From positions 744,001 to 808,000 of the forward strand of contig NZ_JACHEG010000002.1 in assembly GCF_014201355.1 (NCBI RefSeq): DNA of 64,000 nt. The letters are read 5' to 3'. The translations under genes were made by a program, and so were the position numbers. Origin of the DNA: Aliirhizobium wenxiniae (GTDB lineage: Bacteria; Pseudomonadota; Alphaproteobacteria; Rhizobiales; Rhizobiaceae). Shown piece by piece: positions 47,009 through 56,478 of this stretch (position 1 is its first letter; every line of letters begins with the position of its first letter). The notes beneath the pieces are model-generated. The model was not told the origin of the DNA and ran no database searches. It saw only the letters and a list, made by a program, of their open reading frames with translations.

Positions 47009-47076
47009 GATGAACTCCTTCGAATGGTTTGTTGCGGCTTTGGACTGGTGCCCTCAAGCACCAACGACTTTATTTC

Positions 47077-47829
47077 TCAGTGACCGTCCGGATGCAGGGC
47101 ATCGTTCAGGTACATGCATGTCAGGACTGCGAAGACGTAGGCCTGAAGGAATGCAACGAGAAATTCCAGACCGGTCAGAGCGACGGTCATGATGAGGGGC
47201 AGGATGGCCGTGCCGATGCCGAGCGCACCGAGTGCACCGAGCGAGGTCACGAAGCCTGCGAAAACCTTGAGCGTGATGTGGCCGGCCAGCATGTTTGCGA
47301 ACAAACGAACCGAGAGGCTGATCGGGCGGGCGATGAACGAGATGACCTCGATCAGAACGACCAGCGGCAGCAGCGCGCCGGGAACGCCAGACGGCACGAA
47401 GAGCTTGAGGAAGCGAAAACCGTGCTTGGCAAAACCGTAGACCACGACGAGACCGACGACCAGGATCGACAGGGCGAAGGTGACGATGATCTGGCTGGTG
47501 ACGGTGAAGAAGTAAGGGAACATGCCGATCAGGTTCGCCGTCAGGATGAACATGAACAGCGAAAAGACCAACGGGAAGAATTTCATGCCGTGGCTGCCCG
47601 CCCCTTCTCGCAACATATTTGCGACGAATTCATAGGACATTTCGGCAACCGACTGCGCGCGGCCCGGGATCAGCGAGCGCTGCGAGGTCGAGAAATAGAG
47701 AAAGCCGGCTGCAATAGCGACTGTCGCAACCATGAACAGGGAAGCATTGGTGAAAGAGAAGTCGATGCCACCGATTTCAATCGGCACGATCGTGTTGATG
47801 TGGAACTGATGGATCGGATCGTTTGCCAC
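47077..47829 (-). CDS. atpB: F0F1 ATP synthase subunit a
   Basis: The 250-residue integral protein has five to six membrane helices. The helix with the essential arginine reads [19 protein letters not shown]. It forms the proton half-channels next to the c-ring. The start is [11 protein letters not shown] and the gene follows atpI in the same direction. Confidence 0.94.
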   Translation of the reverse strand: MANDPIHQFHINTIVPIEIGGIDFSFTNASLFMVATVAIAAGFLYFSTSQRSLIPGRAQSVAEMSYEFVANMLREGAGSHGMKFFPLVFSLFMFILTANLIGMFPYFFTVTSQIIVTFALSILVVGLVVVYGFAKHGFRFLKLFVPSGVPGALLPLVVLIEVISFIARPISLSVRLFANMLAGHITLKVFAGFVTSLGALGALGIGTAILPLIMTVALTGLEFLVAFLQAYVFAVLTCMYLNDALHPDGH

Positions 47830-47890
47830 CGTTTACCCTCTTTCGATGACCGCCCGCGCGGCCTGTTCACCAAGACGACCCGAGGTCGCC

Positions 47891-48238
47891 TCACTTCTTG
47901 TCTTTACTGCTCCGGCTTTCAAGGTGCGGCGGTTGAGCCACCATACCTACAGCGCGGAGCACACTTAGCACACCGGCACAAAAACCGAGGAGGACAAAAA
48001 GTATCATCCCCCAGGGTTTTGAGCCGATGGCCCAATCAATCAGATAGCCTATGATCCCGCCAACCGCGATCGCAGAGATGAATTCGGAGGAAATCTTCAA
48101 TCCGAGCGCCATGCCCTTGCGGCTGGCTTCCGACTGTCCGTTCTTCCGATCCTCTGCCGCGTCTTCCGCCTTTCTTTCAGCCAAGGCTGCAGAAAGGCGC
48201 TTCCGGCGCTCATCAAGACCATCATCAGGGTCGTCCAT
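47891..48238 (-). CDS. atpI: AtpI family assembly protein
   Basis: The 115-residue protein has a charged, Asp/Arg/Glu-rich N-terminus (DDPDDGLDERRKRLSAALAE) and two membrane helices (FISAIAVGGIIGYLIDWAI and LFVLLGFCAGVLSVLRAVG). AtpI is the first gene of most F0 operons and assists c-ring assembly, or carries Mg2+. The ATG at 48238 is chosen because GGAGG precedes it; earlier in-frame starts exist. Confidence 0.85.
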   Translation of the reverse strand: MDDPDDGLDERRKRLSAALAERKAEDAAEDRKNGQSEASRKGMALGLKISSEFISAIAVGGIIGYLIDWAIGSKPWGMILFVLLGFCAGVLSVLRAVGMVAQPPHLESRSSKDKK

Positions 48239-48478
48239 CGCATCCTCCATCACCGGCTCTCCCGCACGGCAAAGCCGTGCAACGGTTAGCGAGGGATTTC
48301 GCGCCTTCCGGCCCTCTTTCAAGTGCGCGCAACATAGTTTTCACCGCCTTGCTAGTCAAGGCGCTGAACAAGCTTGCCACAAGCGTTTTAAAGCTAATGA
48401 ATTCATCGCCTTATAGCATAAGTGACGCTATGGCGGATAAAACTGTTGCGGGAATCGGCGGGCACTGGGGCGCTTGTA

Positions 48479-49657
48479 TCAGCTCCAACCACCACCATAG
48501 GTTCTATAGAAGACGTGTAAACCGATGCGTCCGACCTTTTTCATCGTCTTCGCCCAGTTCGGTCGGACATAGGTTGCGTGATAATGTGTCGCAGAGCCGA
48601 CCTCCGGCATCCAGATCTTGCCCGCGGTGACGGCCATGGCCACCTCACGCGCCGTCTTCCAATGATCCTGCGAGCGTATCCGGTCCTTGATATTGTCGCA
48701 GGCGAAGGAAAACTGGCAGCGGTTTCGCCAATCCTCGTTCTGATAGACGACATCGCAGATGGTATCCGGATATGCCGGATTGCGCACCCGATTGAGGATG
48801 ACCTGGGCGACCGCGGCCTGGCCGCGCACCGATTCGCCCCGCGCCTCGAAGTAGATGCCGGATGCCAGGCACTGCTGCTGTTTGGGCGAGAAGGAATCGG
48901 CCGGCAGCGGATTGGCCGCCCAGGCGTGGTCTTCCGGACCGATCGGCGGGATGAACCTTCCCGCCTCGGGCTTCTTCAGAATTGCATCGAAAGGTGACTG
49001 GCGGGAAAAATCCGGTGCGGACGAGGCATAGGCCGTGGCGAGGATATCGGCATGATCGTTAGTCACGAGGCTGGCGATCATCGGCGGAAGGCTCTTTTCC
49101 TTCACCTCGTCCTTGCGGAAATAGAATTCGGCCACTTCGACCGGTTGCTGACTGGCCTGCTCGCCCTTGGCGACCTTGACGAAGGCAGTCATCTCATCCT
49201 CGTCATCGACAGGCTTTGTCAGCGAACTCGAACGATCGAGGATGGAGCCGGCAGAGAATGCCTTCGGCGGCAGCATCGGCATGACGGCAACGATGCGGCC
49301 CTTCTTTTCAGAGCGGTTGATGCGATCTTCGTCGGGCGTCCCTTCGCCCGGCTTGTCCTTGTCGGCCAACGCCACCCTGCGCCCGTCCGGCAGCGCGACG
49401 CCGGCATCGCCGCCAAGCACATGCGAGCCACCCGGAAAGGCAAGCGAGGCCGTGTGGAGCGATCCGGCCGGCGACTGGGTAATCACCATCCTCCAGCTTT
49501 CAGACGGCCCGTTCACACCGGAAAACAGGTCAGTGAGGTCACCCTGGGAGGGAACGGAAGGAAAGGCCAGCCAGGCGGCAAAACCGAACAGAACCGGAGA
49601 GGCCAATCTGTCCCAACGCGGCAGGGACCTCTTACGCAGAACTCTTTTCGAACGCAA
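48479..49657 (-). CDS. Cell wall hydrolase, SleB-like
   Basis: The 392-residue protein has a membrane anchor or signal segment (LASPVLFGFAAWLAF) near its N-terminus, a long low-complexity region, and a C-terminal SleB/Hydrolase_2 domain (about 265-390) with SGIYFEARGESVRGQAAVAQVILNRV, where the glutamate of YFEARGE is the expected catalytic residue. These enzymes cleave peptidoglycan glycan strands. The start is a TTG at 49657 with GGAG upstream. It is monocistronic and probably periplasmic. Confidence 0.82.
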   Translation of the reverse strand: MRSKRVLRKRSLPRWDRLASPVLFGFAAWLAFPSVPSQGDLTDLFSGVNGPSESWRMVITQSPAGSLHTASLAFPGGSHVLGGDAGVALPDGRRVALADKDKPGEGTPDEDRINRSEKKGRIVAVMPMLPPKAFSAGSILDRSSSLTKPVDDEDEMTAFVKVAKGEQASQQPVEVAEFYFRKDEVKEKSLPPMIASLVTNDHADILATAYASSAPDFSRQSPFDAILKKPEAGRFIPPIGPEDHAWAANPLPADSFSPKQQQCLASGIYFEARGESVRGQAAVAQVILNRVRNPAYPDTICDVVYQNEDWRNRCQFSFACDNIKDRIRSQDHWKTAREVAMAVTAGKIWMPEVGSATHYHATYVRPNWAKTMKKVGRIGLHVFYRTYGGGWS

Positions 49658-49861
49658 AACGGCAACTCCACAAGGTAACCATAGAAGCCCGCAAGAGGAC
49701 GTGCGGGACAGCGACTATGCTTGAAGAGTGAATCATTAACCTTGATGAGCGGTTAACGCACAGACAGAAAGCCTTGCGCCACAGCCTCCTTCAGCACACG
49801 CGCATTTAACAAAGACGTGAATGTTGCCTCAAGGACACGCGGTAGAGGTGATCCATTCCGC

Positions 49862-51763
49862 TCAGATGATGACGTGCGCACCGAGTTCGACCACACGATT
49901 AGCCGGCAGATGGAAATAGTCGGATGGGTCGGTCGCAGCATTGGCCATGGCGATATAGAGCCGGTCCTGCCACATGGGCATGCCCGATTCGGCATCCGGC
50001 ACCAGCTTCCTCCGGCCAAGATAAAACGAGGTCGACATGATGTCGAACTTGAAGCCGGTCTTGCGCAGATAGGCGAGCGCCTGGGAGACATTGTGCGACT
50101 GCATGAAGCCGAAGCGCAGTTCTATCACGGTGAAGCGCTCGGAGATTTTTTCGACACGATATCGCTCCTCGATCGAAACGCGCGGCTTGTTGACGGTGCG
50201 AATGGTCAGGATGACGTTCTTCTCATGCAGAACGTGATTGTGCTTGATATTGTGCAGCAGTGCCGCGGGTGCAGTTTGCGGATCGCTGGTCAGAAAGATG
50301 GCGATGCCAGGCACCGAGACCGGAGCATGATCCGACTTCTTCTCCACCATAGGCACGAAGGTGTCGAGCGGCACATCGATGCGACGCGTCTTTTCGAACA
50401 GGATCGCGGTGCCGCGTTTCCAGGTCCACATGATGATGGTGAAGAACGCGGCCATCATCGCCGGCACCCAGCCGCCATCATGGATCTTCAGGAGATTGGC
50501 TCCAAGGAAAACCAGCTCGAAGGCGAGCAATGGCGCCAAAACCATAATCGCCACCGTCTGTGGCCAGTTCCAGCGAAGGCGGACGAATTCGAAAGCCATG
50601 AGGGTCGTTACCACCATCGCGCCGGTCACCGAAATGCCATAGGCGGTAGCAAGCGCCTCCGAGCTTTCGAAACCGAGAACGAGCGCTATCACGCCGACAA
50701 GCAGCAGCGTGTTGACGCCAGGCAGGAAGATCTGCCCCGTATTGGTCTCCGAGGTGAAGAGGATCTGCATGCGCGGCAGGTAACCGAGATGGATCGCCTG
50801 GCGCACGAGCGAGAAAGCGCCGGTAATCACCGCCTGGCTGGCAATGATCGTCGCAGCTGTCGCCAGAAGGATGACCGGGATAAGCGCCCATTCGGGAAAC
50901 ATCAGATAGAAGGGATCGCTCATCGCTTCCGGATGCTGCAGCACCATCGCGCCCTGGCCCAGATAATTCAGCGTCAGCGCAGGGTAGACCAGAAGGAACC
51001 AGGCCAACTGGATCGGCTTGCGGCCGAAATGACCAAGATCGGCATAAAGCGCTTCCGCCCCGGTCACCGTCAGAAAGACCGCACCAAGCACGACGATGCC
51101 GGCAAAGCCCTCGCGCAGCATGAATTCCATCGCATACCAGGGATTGAAGGCCTTCAGAATATTCAGATCATCGGCGATATGCACGAGCCCTATCGCACCC
51201 ATGACGATGAACCAGAGGGCGGTGATCGGCCCGAAGAAACGCGACACCAGGGCAGTGCCCTTCGACTGTATGGCGAAAAGCGCAATCAGAATAACCACGG
51301 AGATGGGAAGAACCGCGCTATCCAGCTTCGGCGTGACCAGTTTCAAGCCCTCGACCGCGGACATCACAGACAGCGCCGGCGTTATCATCGCATCGCCAAG
51401 GAAGAGGGCTGCGCCGATCAGGCCGAGCAGCATCAGCATGGCGCGCTGTCCATTGGCTGACTTGGTCAGAAGCGCCAGAAGCGAGAGCGTGCCGCCTTCA
51501 CCGTCGTTGTCGGCCCTGAGCAAAAAGATCACGTATTTCAGCGTAACGATGATCGTCAGGGTCCAGATCATCAGCGAGATCAGGCCGATGATTTCCATAT
51601 GAGTGAGGCCGTCGCTGGCAACGGGCTTCAGCGCCTCGCGGAATGCATAAAGCGGGCTGGTGCCGATATCACCGTAAACGACGCCGACGGAGCCGAGAGT
51701 GAGTGCAAACAGGCTGTGAGTACGCGTCTTTTCGGCAGCGTGATGTTCAGCGGGGTGACCCAT
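49862..51763 (-). CDS. kup: Kup (Trk-type) potassium uptake protein
   Basis: The 633-residue protein has about twelve membrane helices with [20 protein letters not shown] near the N-terminus and a cytoplasmic C-terminal domain, the hallmarks of KUP/HAK/KT transporters. It is a K+/H+ symporter useful at low external K+ or low pH. Rhizobia often have two kup genes; this is the only one in the window. Confidence 0.93.
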   Translation of the reverse strand: MGHPAEHHAAEKTRTHSLFALTLGSVGVVYGDIGTSPLYAFREALKPVASDGLTHMEIIGLISLMIWTLTIIVTLKYVIFLLRADNDGEGGTLSLLALLTKSANGQRAMLMLLGLIGAALFLGDAMITPALSVMSAVEGLKLVTPKLDSAVLPISVVILIALFAIQSKGTALVSRFFGPITALWFIVMGAIGLVHIADDLNILKAFNPWYAMEFMLREGFAGIVVLGAVFLTVTGAEALYADLGHFGRKPIQLAWFLLVYPALTLNYLGQGAMVLQHPEAMSDPFYLMFPEWALIPVILLATAATIIASQAVITGAFSLVRQAIHLGYLPRMQILFTSETNTGQIFLPGVNTLLLVGVIALVLGFESSEALATAYGISVTGAMVVTTLMAFEFVRLRWNWPQTVAIMVLAPLLAFELVFLGANLLKIHDGGWVPAMMAAFFTIIMWTWKRGTAILFEKTRRIDVPLDTFVPMVEKKSDHAPVSVPGIAIFLTSDPQTAPAALLHNIKHNHVLHEKNVILTIRTVNKPRVSIEERYRVEKISERFTVIELRFGFMQSHNVSQALAYLRKTGFKFDIMSTSFYLGRRKLVPDAESGMPMWQDRLYIAMANAATDPSDYFHLPANRVVELGAHVII

Positions 51764-52140
51764 AGAGTGCCTGACTTCAGTCAGCCTTTCCAGAAGACGA
51801 CGGACGATGAAACGGATAACGGCATGCGCAACAGAATGGGCGGAACAGAGCGGACGAACTTCCAGACTAGGGTTACGATGTGCAGACTATTTTGGCAGGT
51901 CGGGCTTTGATCACTCTCAATTTTTGCCCGGAACCAGCCAGCGACCCCGTCGCCTGCCAGCAAGCGAGGCGACGATAAGAGCGGCAATAGCCAAAACATA
52001 GGAGGCGGGGTGCCCCGGACAGCAGAGGGAAAATGGCGCTTGAAAGCCTTCTGCGCAAGGGCCTTGCGGCGATCGGCCACAAGCCCCTCGCTGCATAAGG
52101 CGGTGACACCGCAAAAGAAGGCGCCAGAGTTGCGGCCGTC
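51764..52140. other. Intergenic region, no convincing gene
   Basis: This 377-base stretch lies between kup and mrp. A short minus-strand frame ending at 51917 contains one hydrophobic helix (SYVLAIAALIVASLAG) but has no good start or ribosome site; it could be a decayed or very small membrane protein. I do not call it. Confidence 0.35.
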
Positions 52141-53295
52141 CTATTCGAAAACGATTGACGGCGCCTGGCGACGTTTGCCTTGCGAGAGCTGCGCCCAGAC
52201 CTTGGCGGCGATATCCTTGTAGATGCCTGCAATCTGGCTGTCCGGTTCGGCATGCACGATCGGCGTGCCGAGATCGGAACGTTCGCGAATATCCATCGTC
52301 AAGGGCACTTCGCCGAGGAAGGGAACGCCGATGCGGTCGGCTTCCGCGCGGGCGCCGCCATGACCAAAGATGTCATAGCGCTTGCCGGTATCGGGGGCGA
52401 GGAAATAGCTCATGTTCTCGACGATGCCGAGAAGCGGGATTTCCACCTTGCGGAACATCGTCACGGCCTTGCGGGCATCGATCAATGCCAGGTCCTGCGG
52501 CGTGGACACGATCACCGCACCAGCGAGCGGCACCTGCTGGGCCATGGTCAGTTGCGCATCGCCGGTGCCGGGCGGCATGTCGACGACGAGAACATCAAGA
52601 TCGCCCCAAGCGACTTCACGCAGCATCTGCAGAAGCGCCGACTGGACCATGGGGCCGCGCCAGATCATCGCCGTTTCCTCATCGACGAGGAAACCCATCG
52701 ACATGGCCTTGAGACCGTAGTTTTCCATCGGCTTGATCAGCCGGCCGTCGATCTGTTCGGGCCTGCCGGAAATCTTCAGGAGCCGTGGTACGGACGGCCC
52801 GTAGATATCCGCATCGAGAATGCCGACACGCAGGCCGTTGGCCTGCAGCCCGAGCGCAAAATTGACGGCAGTGGTGGATTTGCCGACGCCGCCCTTGCCG
52901 GATGCGACCGCGACGATCGCGCCAACACCGGGAACGCCGGCCTTCACGTTGCCCGGACCACGGGATGGACCGCCGGCGGGGGCATGAGCGTGCGAATGAC
53001 CATGAGCCGAGGGGGCCGCAGTCTGCTGCGGTGCTGCAGACGCCTTGCGGTCCGCCGTCAATGTGACCAGCGCACCTTTGACCCCCGGCACTGATGTGAC
53101 CGCCTTTTCGGCGGCCAGCCGCAAGGGCTCCAGTTCCTGAGCCTTATCTGCAGGCACGGTGATCGAAAAATAGACCTTGTTATCGGAGATGAAGACGTCG
53201 GACACCATGCCGCGGCTCACAAGGTCGCTTTCCAGGTCCGGACTGCGAACCTTGCCGAGTGCTTCGAGCACCTGGGTTTTCGTTACATCCGGCAT
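52141..53295 (-). CDS. mrp: Mrp/ApbC family iron-sulfur carrier ATPase
   Basis: The 384-residue protein has an N-terminal DUF59 (MIP18-like) domain (about 5-80), a His-rich linker (HGHSHAHAPAG, about 98-108) and a P-loop NTPase domain with the deviant Walker A GKGGVGKST (133-141). The family binds and transfers [4Fe-4S] clusters. The usual CxxC, expected at 300-303 in the segment VENMSYFLAPDTG, is replaced by APDT, so cluster binding may differ. AGGAG precedes the ATG at 53295. Confidence 0.9.
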   Translation of the reverse strand: MPDVTKTQVLEALGKVRSPDLESDLVSRGMVSDVFISDNKVYFSITVPADKAQELEPLRLAAEKAVTSVPGVKGALVTLTADRKASAAPQQTAAPSAHGHSHAHAPAGGPSRGPGNVKAGVPGVGAIVAVASGKGGVGKSTTAVNFALGLQANGLRVGILDADIYGPSVPRLLKISGRPEQIDGRLIKPMENYGLKAMSMGFLVDEETAMIWRGPMVQSALLQMLREVAWGDLDVLVVDMPPGTGDAQLTMAQQVPLAGAVIVSTPQDLALIDARKAVTMFRKVEIPLLGIVENMSYFLAPDTGKRYDIFGHGGARAEADRIGVPFLGEVPLTMDIRERSDLGTPIVHAEPDSQIAGIYKDIAAKVWAQLSQGKRRQAPSIVFE

Positions 53296-53360
53296 GTCGA
53301 GCTCCTGCTTGTCCTCAAGCGCATCCCGGCTTTTCGCCACGGCGCACATTCATTGCTGCT

Positions 53361-53389
53361 ATATAGGAGTTGCTGCCACATACCGGCAA
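53361..53389 (-). promoter_or_regulatory. Predicted mrp promoter
   Basis: On the minus strand TTGCCG (53384-53389) and CTATAT (53361-53366) are spaced by 17 bases, about 65 bases before the mrp start. The CTATATAG is itself palindromic, so the plus strand also has a -10-like sequence here. Confidence 0.4.
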
Positions 53390-53396
53390 GACGAAT

Positions 53397-53451
53397 AAAG
53401 CCGCTGTCTGGATGGCAGCCAATGGGCGCTCGATCCGGACAGCGGCTTTTT
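53397..53451 (+). terminator. Long-stem terminator on the plus strand, with no plus-strand gene before it
   Basis: AAAGCCGCTGTCTGGAT (53397-53413) pairs with ATCCGGACAGCGGCTTT (53433-53449) over 17 base pairs with one wobble, across a 19-base loop, and TTC follows the last T. The strong form suggests a terminator or part of a small RNA. Confidence 0.65.
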
Positions 53452-53644
53452 CTTGGTCGCGTCTCTTGGTACGCTTTTGAAGTCCCCTCTGGACCTATTT
53501 CTAAGCAAGCATGAAACGTGCCAGTCTGAAAGAGGGTATTTTAGCACTTTTTTGCAGTAATTTTCGGAGCAACCGTCGTATAAGACGGCATTTCGCACTG
53601 CAGCAAACAAGGTTCGCACATCATTTGTGCAGATTAGCGAAAGC
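53452..53644. other. Intergenic region downstream of the luxR-like gene
   Basis: No gene seen; the frames here lack ribosome sites and similarity. The region is AT-richer than average. Confidence 0.35.
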
Positions 53645-54367
53645 CTATTTAATCAGTCCTATGCGCAAAGCCTTGGCCACAGCCTGGGTGCGATTGACGG
53701 TATCCAGCTTTTTGGCGGCACGATTCAAGTAATGATTAACGGTATGTTCTGACAGGCCGAGGATATCGGCGATCTCGGCGCTTGTCTTGCCCGCTGCCGT
53801 CCAGGTCAGGCAATCGATCTCGCGATCCGTCAAAAGATCGGTCGCACGAACGTCCATGTTTCGGATTTCGGCAAGCCGGTCAAAAATATGGATCGCCGCA
53901 AAAGTCATTTCCATCAACTGCTGGCGATTCGGTTCGCTCCCCAAACCGCCGATGACAACTGCCCCCCTGGCTCCAGCCGGATCGTGGACCGGAATGCAAG
54001 CGCCGCGCACGATCCCAAACCTGCCGAACACGGCTGCCATTTCCGGCGTTTCTGCATCGCGCTCAAGGTCGAAAGTGAATGGCACCGCGGAGCGGCGCAG
54101 ATGACGCACGACAAAACTTGAGCGGATCATTCCTTCGCGATCGAAAAGCGAAACGAGTTCGGACGGCCAGTTATTGATGATAGCACTGCCGGACAGGCCC
54201 AAGGCGGTTGCCGGAGGAAGATTGAGAACCATGAAATTGCGGAAGCCATAAAACTCCGCCAATTTCTTGGTGAAACGGAAGACATCGAACTGAGTCTTCA
54301 AACCTGCAATCTCCTCGACATCGACGTCGAAGGTAATCAGGTCGGCGGCCGTTTCCGTTTTAGACAT
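53645..54367 (-). CDS. LuxR family regulator with autoinducer-binding-type domain
   Basis: The 240-residue protein has an N-terminal domain (about 20-165) of the acyl-homoserine-lactone-binding type and a C-terminal LuxR HTH (about 175-235) with LTDREIDCLTWTAAGKTSAE and LGLSEHTVNHYLNRAAKKL. No luxI gene is in the window, so it is an apparent solo regulator. Ligand and targets unknown. Confidence 0.85.
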   Translation of the reverse strand: MSKTETAADLITFDVDVEEIAGLKTQFDVFRFTKKLAEFYGFRNFMVLNLPPATALGLSGSAIINNWPSELVSLFDREGMIRSSFVVRHLRRSAVPFTFDLERDAETPEMAAVFGRFGIVRGACIPVHDPAGARGAVVIGGLGSEPNRQQLMEMTFAAIHIFDRLAEIRNMDVRATDLLTDREIDCLTWTAAGKTSAEIADILGLSEHTVNHYLNRAAKKLDTVNRTQAVAKALRIGLIK

Positions 54368-54738
54368 TTTCTAACTTCTCTGTTCCGAATGCGCAGGATT
54401 GGCGGCGCAAGCACACGAATCATTCAGGTGATTTTCGGAGATCGCTCATTGGGAGAAAAGGCAAAAGTTGCAATTTCCTTGCATTTCTTCCCGCATCGCG
54501 TGTCTTACAATATAGGAGCTTCCACTGCAGACTTAAAAGAGATGTTAATTTTTTTCGCTATCAACCGTTTTATCAATACTGACAGGTACTCGTCTTAGCA
54601 GAGTTCTCGCGCGGGCGACACGAGGCTGCAGGTTATTAGCTGGGGATGACGCATCTTGAGCGGCCGGTGTGGACAGGGACGCCGCAATATGGCGAATAGG
54701 CAGCGGCGATAACATCACCGTATCCGGGAGGGAAAAAG
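54368..54738. other. Divergent promoter region, no gene
   Basis: This 371-base gap separates the LuxR-like regulator from the SMP-30 gene. It is AT-richer than its surroundings (notably 54470-54600) and presumably carries both promoters. No palindrome of lux-box form was found by eye. Confidence 0.4.
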
Positions 54739-55620
54739 ATGGCATCCGTTCATTCGTTCAAAGGCACGGTATTGTCTTCCAGCTTGTGCGAACTGGGCGA
54801 AGGGATCAGCTTCGAAGCCGAGACCAATACGCTGTGGTGGTGCAATATTCTCGGCAAGGCGCTGCATGCCCTTGATATGGCAACCGGTATCGAGAGCGTC
54901 CATCCGCTTCCGGTGATGGCGAGCGTCGTTGCGCGGATCGATGCTGACACACAACTGATCGGCAGCGACAAGGGGCTGTTCCTCCGTAACCGAGCAACCG
55001 GCGAACTTGCGCCGCATTGTGAACTCGAACCCGGCAATGACGGCAATCGTTCGAATGACGGGCGCGTACACCCCTCTGGCAGCCTCTGGATTGGTACGAT
55101 GGGACGCACTGCTGCCGATGGTGCCGGCGCGATCTATCATGTCTCCCGAGGCGTGGTGACAAGGCTTTACGACGCAATCAGCATACCGAACTCCATCTGC
55201 TTTTCTCCCGATGCAGCGACAGCCTACTTCGTCGATACGCGCGGCAACCGGTTGATGAAAGTTGCGATCGACCCCTCAACCGGTCTTCCAGCGGGCCAGC
55301 CATCCGTCTTCGTCGACGGCAGCGCGGATGCCGGCGGTATCGATGGGTCTATCTGCGATGCCAAAGGCCATCTGTGGAATGCACGCTGGGGCGAAGCGGC
55401 GCTCGATCATTACGATGCTGCCGGAACCTTCATTCAGCGATACCAGCTGCCGGCCAAGAGGACGACCTGCCCCGCCTTTATCGGTAACGGCCGCATCGCT
55501 GTCACTTCCGCCTGGGAGGGGCTGGACGCTGCCGGCCGCGCGGCTGATGCGATGGCCGGTGCGACATTTGCAGTCGATGCCGGCGCAGAGGCCAAATACG
55601 ACCCTGCCTATCGCCTCTGA
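54739..55620 (+). CDS. SMP-30/gluconolactonase family protein
   Basis: The 293-residue protein is a six-bladed beta-propeller of the SMP-30 type, with LGEGISFEAETNTLWWCNI, NDGRVHPSGSLWIGTM, IPNSICFSPDAATAYFVDT and DGSICDAKGHLWNARWG. The conserved E, N and D residues form the metal site of sugar lactonases (gluconolactonase, L-arabinolactonase). Without adjacent sugar dehydrogenase or transporter genes the lactone cannot be named. Confidence 0.88.
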   Translation: MASVHSFKGTVLSSSLCELGEGISFEAETNTLWWCNILGKALHALDMATGIESVHPLPVMASVVARIDADTQLIGSDKGLFLRNRATGELAPHCELEPGNDGNRSNDGRVHPSGSLWIGTMGRTAADGAGAIYHVSRGVVTRLYDAISIPNSICFSPDAATAYFVDTRGNRLMKVAIDPSTGLPAGQPSVFVDGSADAGGIDGSICDAKGHLWNARWGEAALDHYDAAGTFIQRYQLPAKRTTCPAFIGNGRIAVTSAWEGLDAAGRAADAMAGATFAVDAGAEAKYDPAYRL

Positions 55621-55785
55621 CGACCAAAGGCGCGTCTCAAACCAAGACGTTCTCAGCGTAAAAAACAGCATTCGGGGAACCAATGCTGTCCCTGCTTGTT
55701 TCATTATCGAGCCGCAGCCGCGACGACTTCCCGGTCGAGGCAGTGGTTTTATGTAACGATAACAAATGGAAAAGGCAGGAACACC

Positions 55786-56391
55786 ATGAAGAAGACCTTT
55801 GGAGCACTTATTGCGGCCGCCCTCATGACGTCCACCGCCCTTGCGCCGGCATTCGCCCAGACCAACAATGCTACGCCGGCTACCCCTGCAGCACCGACGG
55901 CGCCGGCCGAGACCAATACGATGGCACCGGCAGCCGGCTCGGCAACATCCGCTGCGGCTGATGCATCCTATCTGACCCAGCAGTCGGAAACCCAGGTCAG
56001 CGCCAATGATTACATCGGCAAGCAGATCTACAACGCTGGCGACGAGAGCATCGGCAAGGTCAACGACCTGATCCTCGAAGAAAACGGCGGCATCGTCGCG
56101 GCGGTTGTCGGTGTCGGCGGCTTCCTCGGCATTGGCACAAAGGATGTCGCACTGCCGATGAGCAAGATCAGCATGACCCGCGATGCCGAGAAAAACGACG
56201 TACGCCTGACGACGACCGAAACGGCCGAAGCGCTTCAGTCCGCCCCGGAATTCAAGACGTTGGGCGACAAGCAGGCTGAGACGGACGCAACCACGACATC
56301 GTCCACGACTACGACGCCGGCCACCCCTGCCGCGCCGGCAGCCCCCGCAACTGGTGGCGATACAAACTCGTCGACGGCGACAAAGCCTTAA
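55786..56391 (+). CDS. PRC-barrel domain protein, exported
   Basis: The 201-residue protein has a signal peptide (KKTFGALIAAALMTSTALAPAFAQ), an Ala/Thr/Pro-rich spacer, a PRC-barrel domain (about 75-150: YIGKQIYNAGDESIGKVNDL, then FLGIGTKDVALPMSKISM) and a Thr/Ala/Pro tail. Periplasmic PRC-barrel proteins are common in rhizobia and some are linked to envelope stress. AGGCAGGA precedes the ATG at 55786. Function unknown. Confidence 0.82.
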   Translation: MKKTFGALIAAALMTSTALAPAFAQTNNATPATPAAPTAPAETNTMAPAAGSATSAAADASYLTQQSETQVSANDYIGKQIYNAGDESIGKVNDLILEENGGIVAAVVGVGGFLGIGTKDVALPMSKISMTRDAEKNDVRLTTTETAEALQSAPEFKTLGDKQAETDATTTSSTTTTPATPAAPAAPATGGDTNSSTATKP

Positions 56392-56445
56392 AGCTTAAAG
56401 CCCGGAGCGAGCCATCCGCCACGTGTGATGCGATGAGAATGACAG

Positions 56446-56472
56446 AGGGCGGTGCCGCGGCGCCGCCCTTTC
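56446..56472 (+). terminator. Terminator-like hairpin after the PRC-barrel gene
   Basis: AGGGCGG and CCGCCCT form a GC-rich stem followed by TTTC. It lies 55 bases after the stop and between convergent genes. Confidence 0.55.
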
Positions 56473-56478
56473 GTCGAT

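Noticed and set aside
49817..51460. Long plus-strand frame opposite kup
   Set aside because: Antisense shadow of membrane-protein codons; very polar product with no domain.
51917..52114. Short minus-strand frame with one hydrophobic helix
   Set aside because: No convincing start codon or ribosome site; it could be a decayed gene but cannot be supported.
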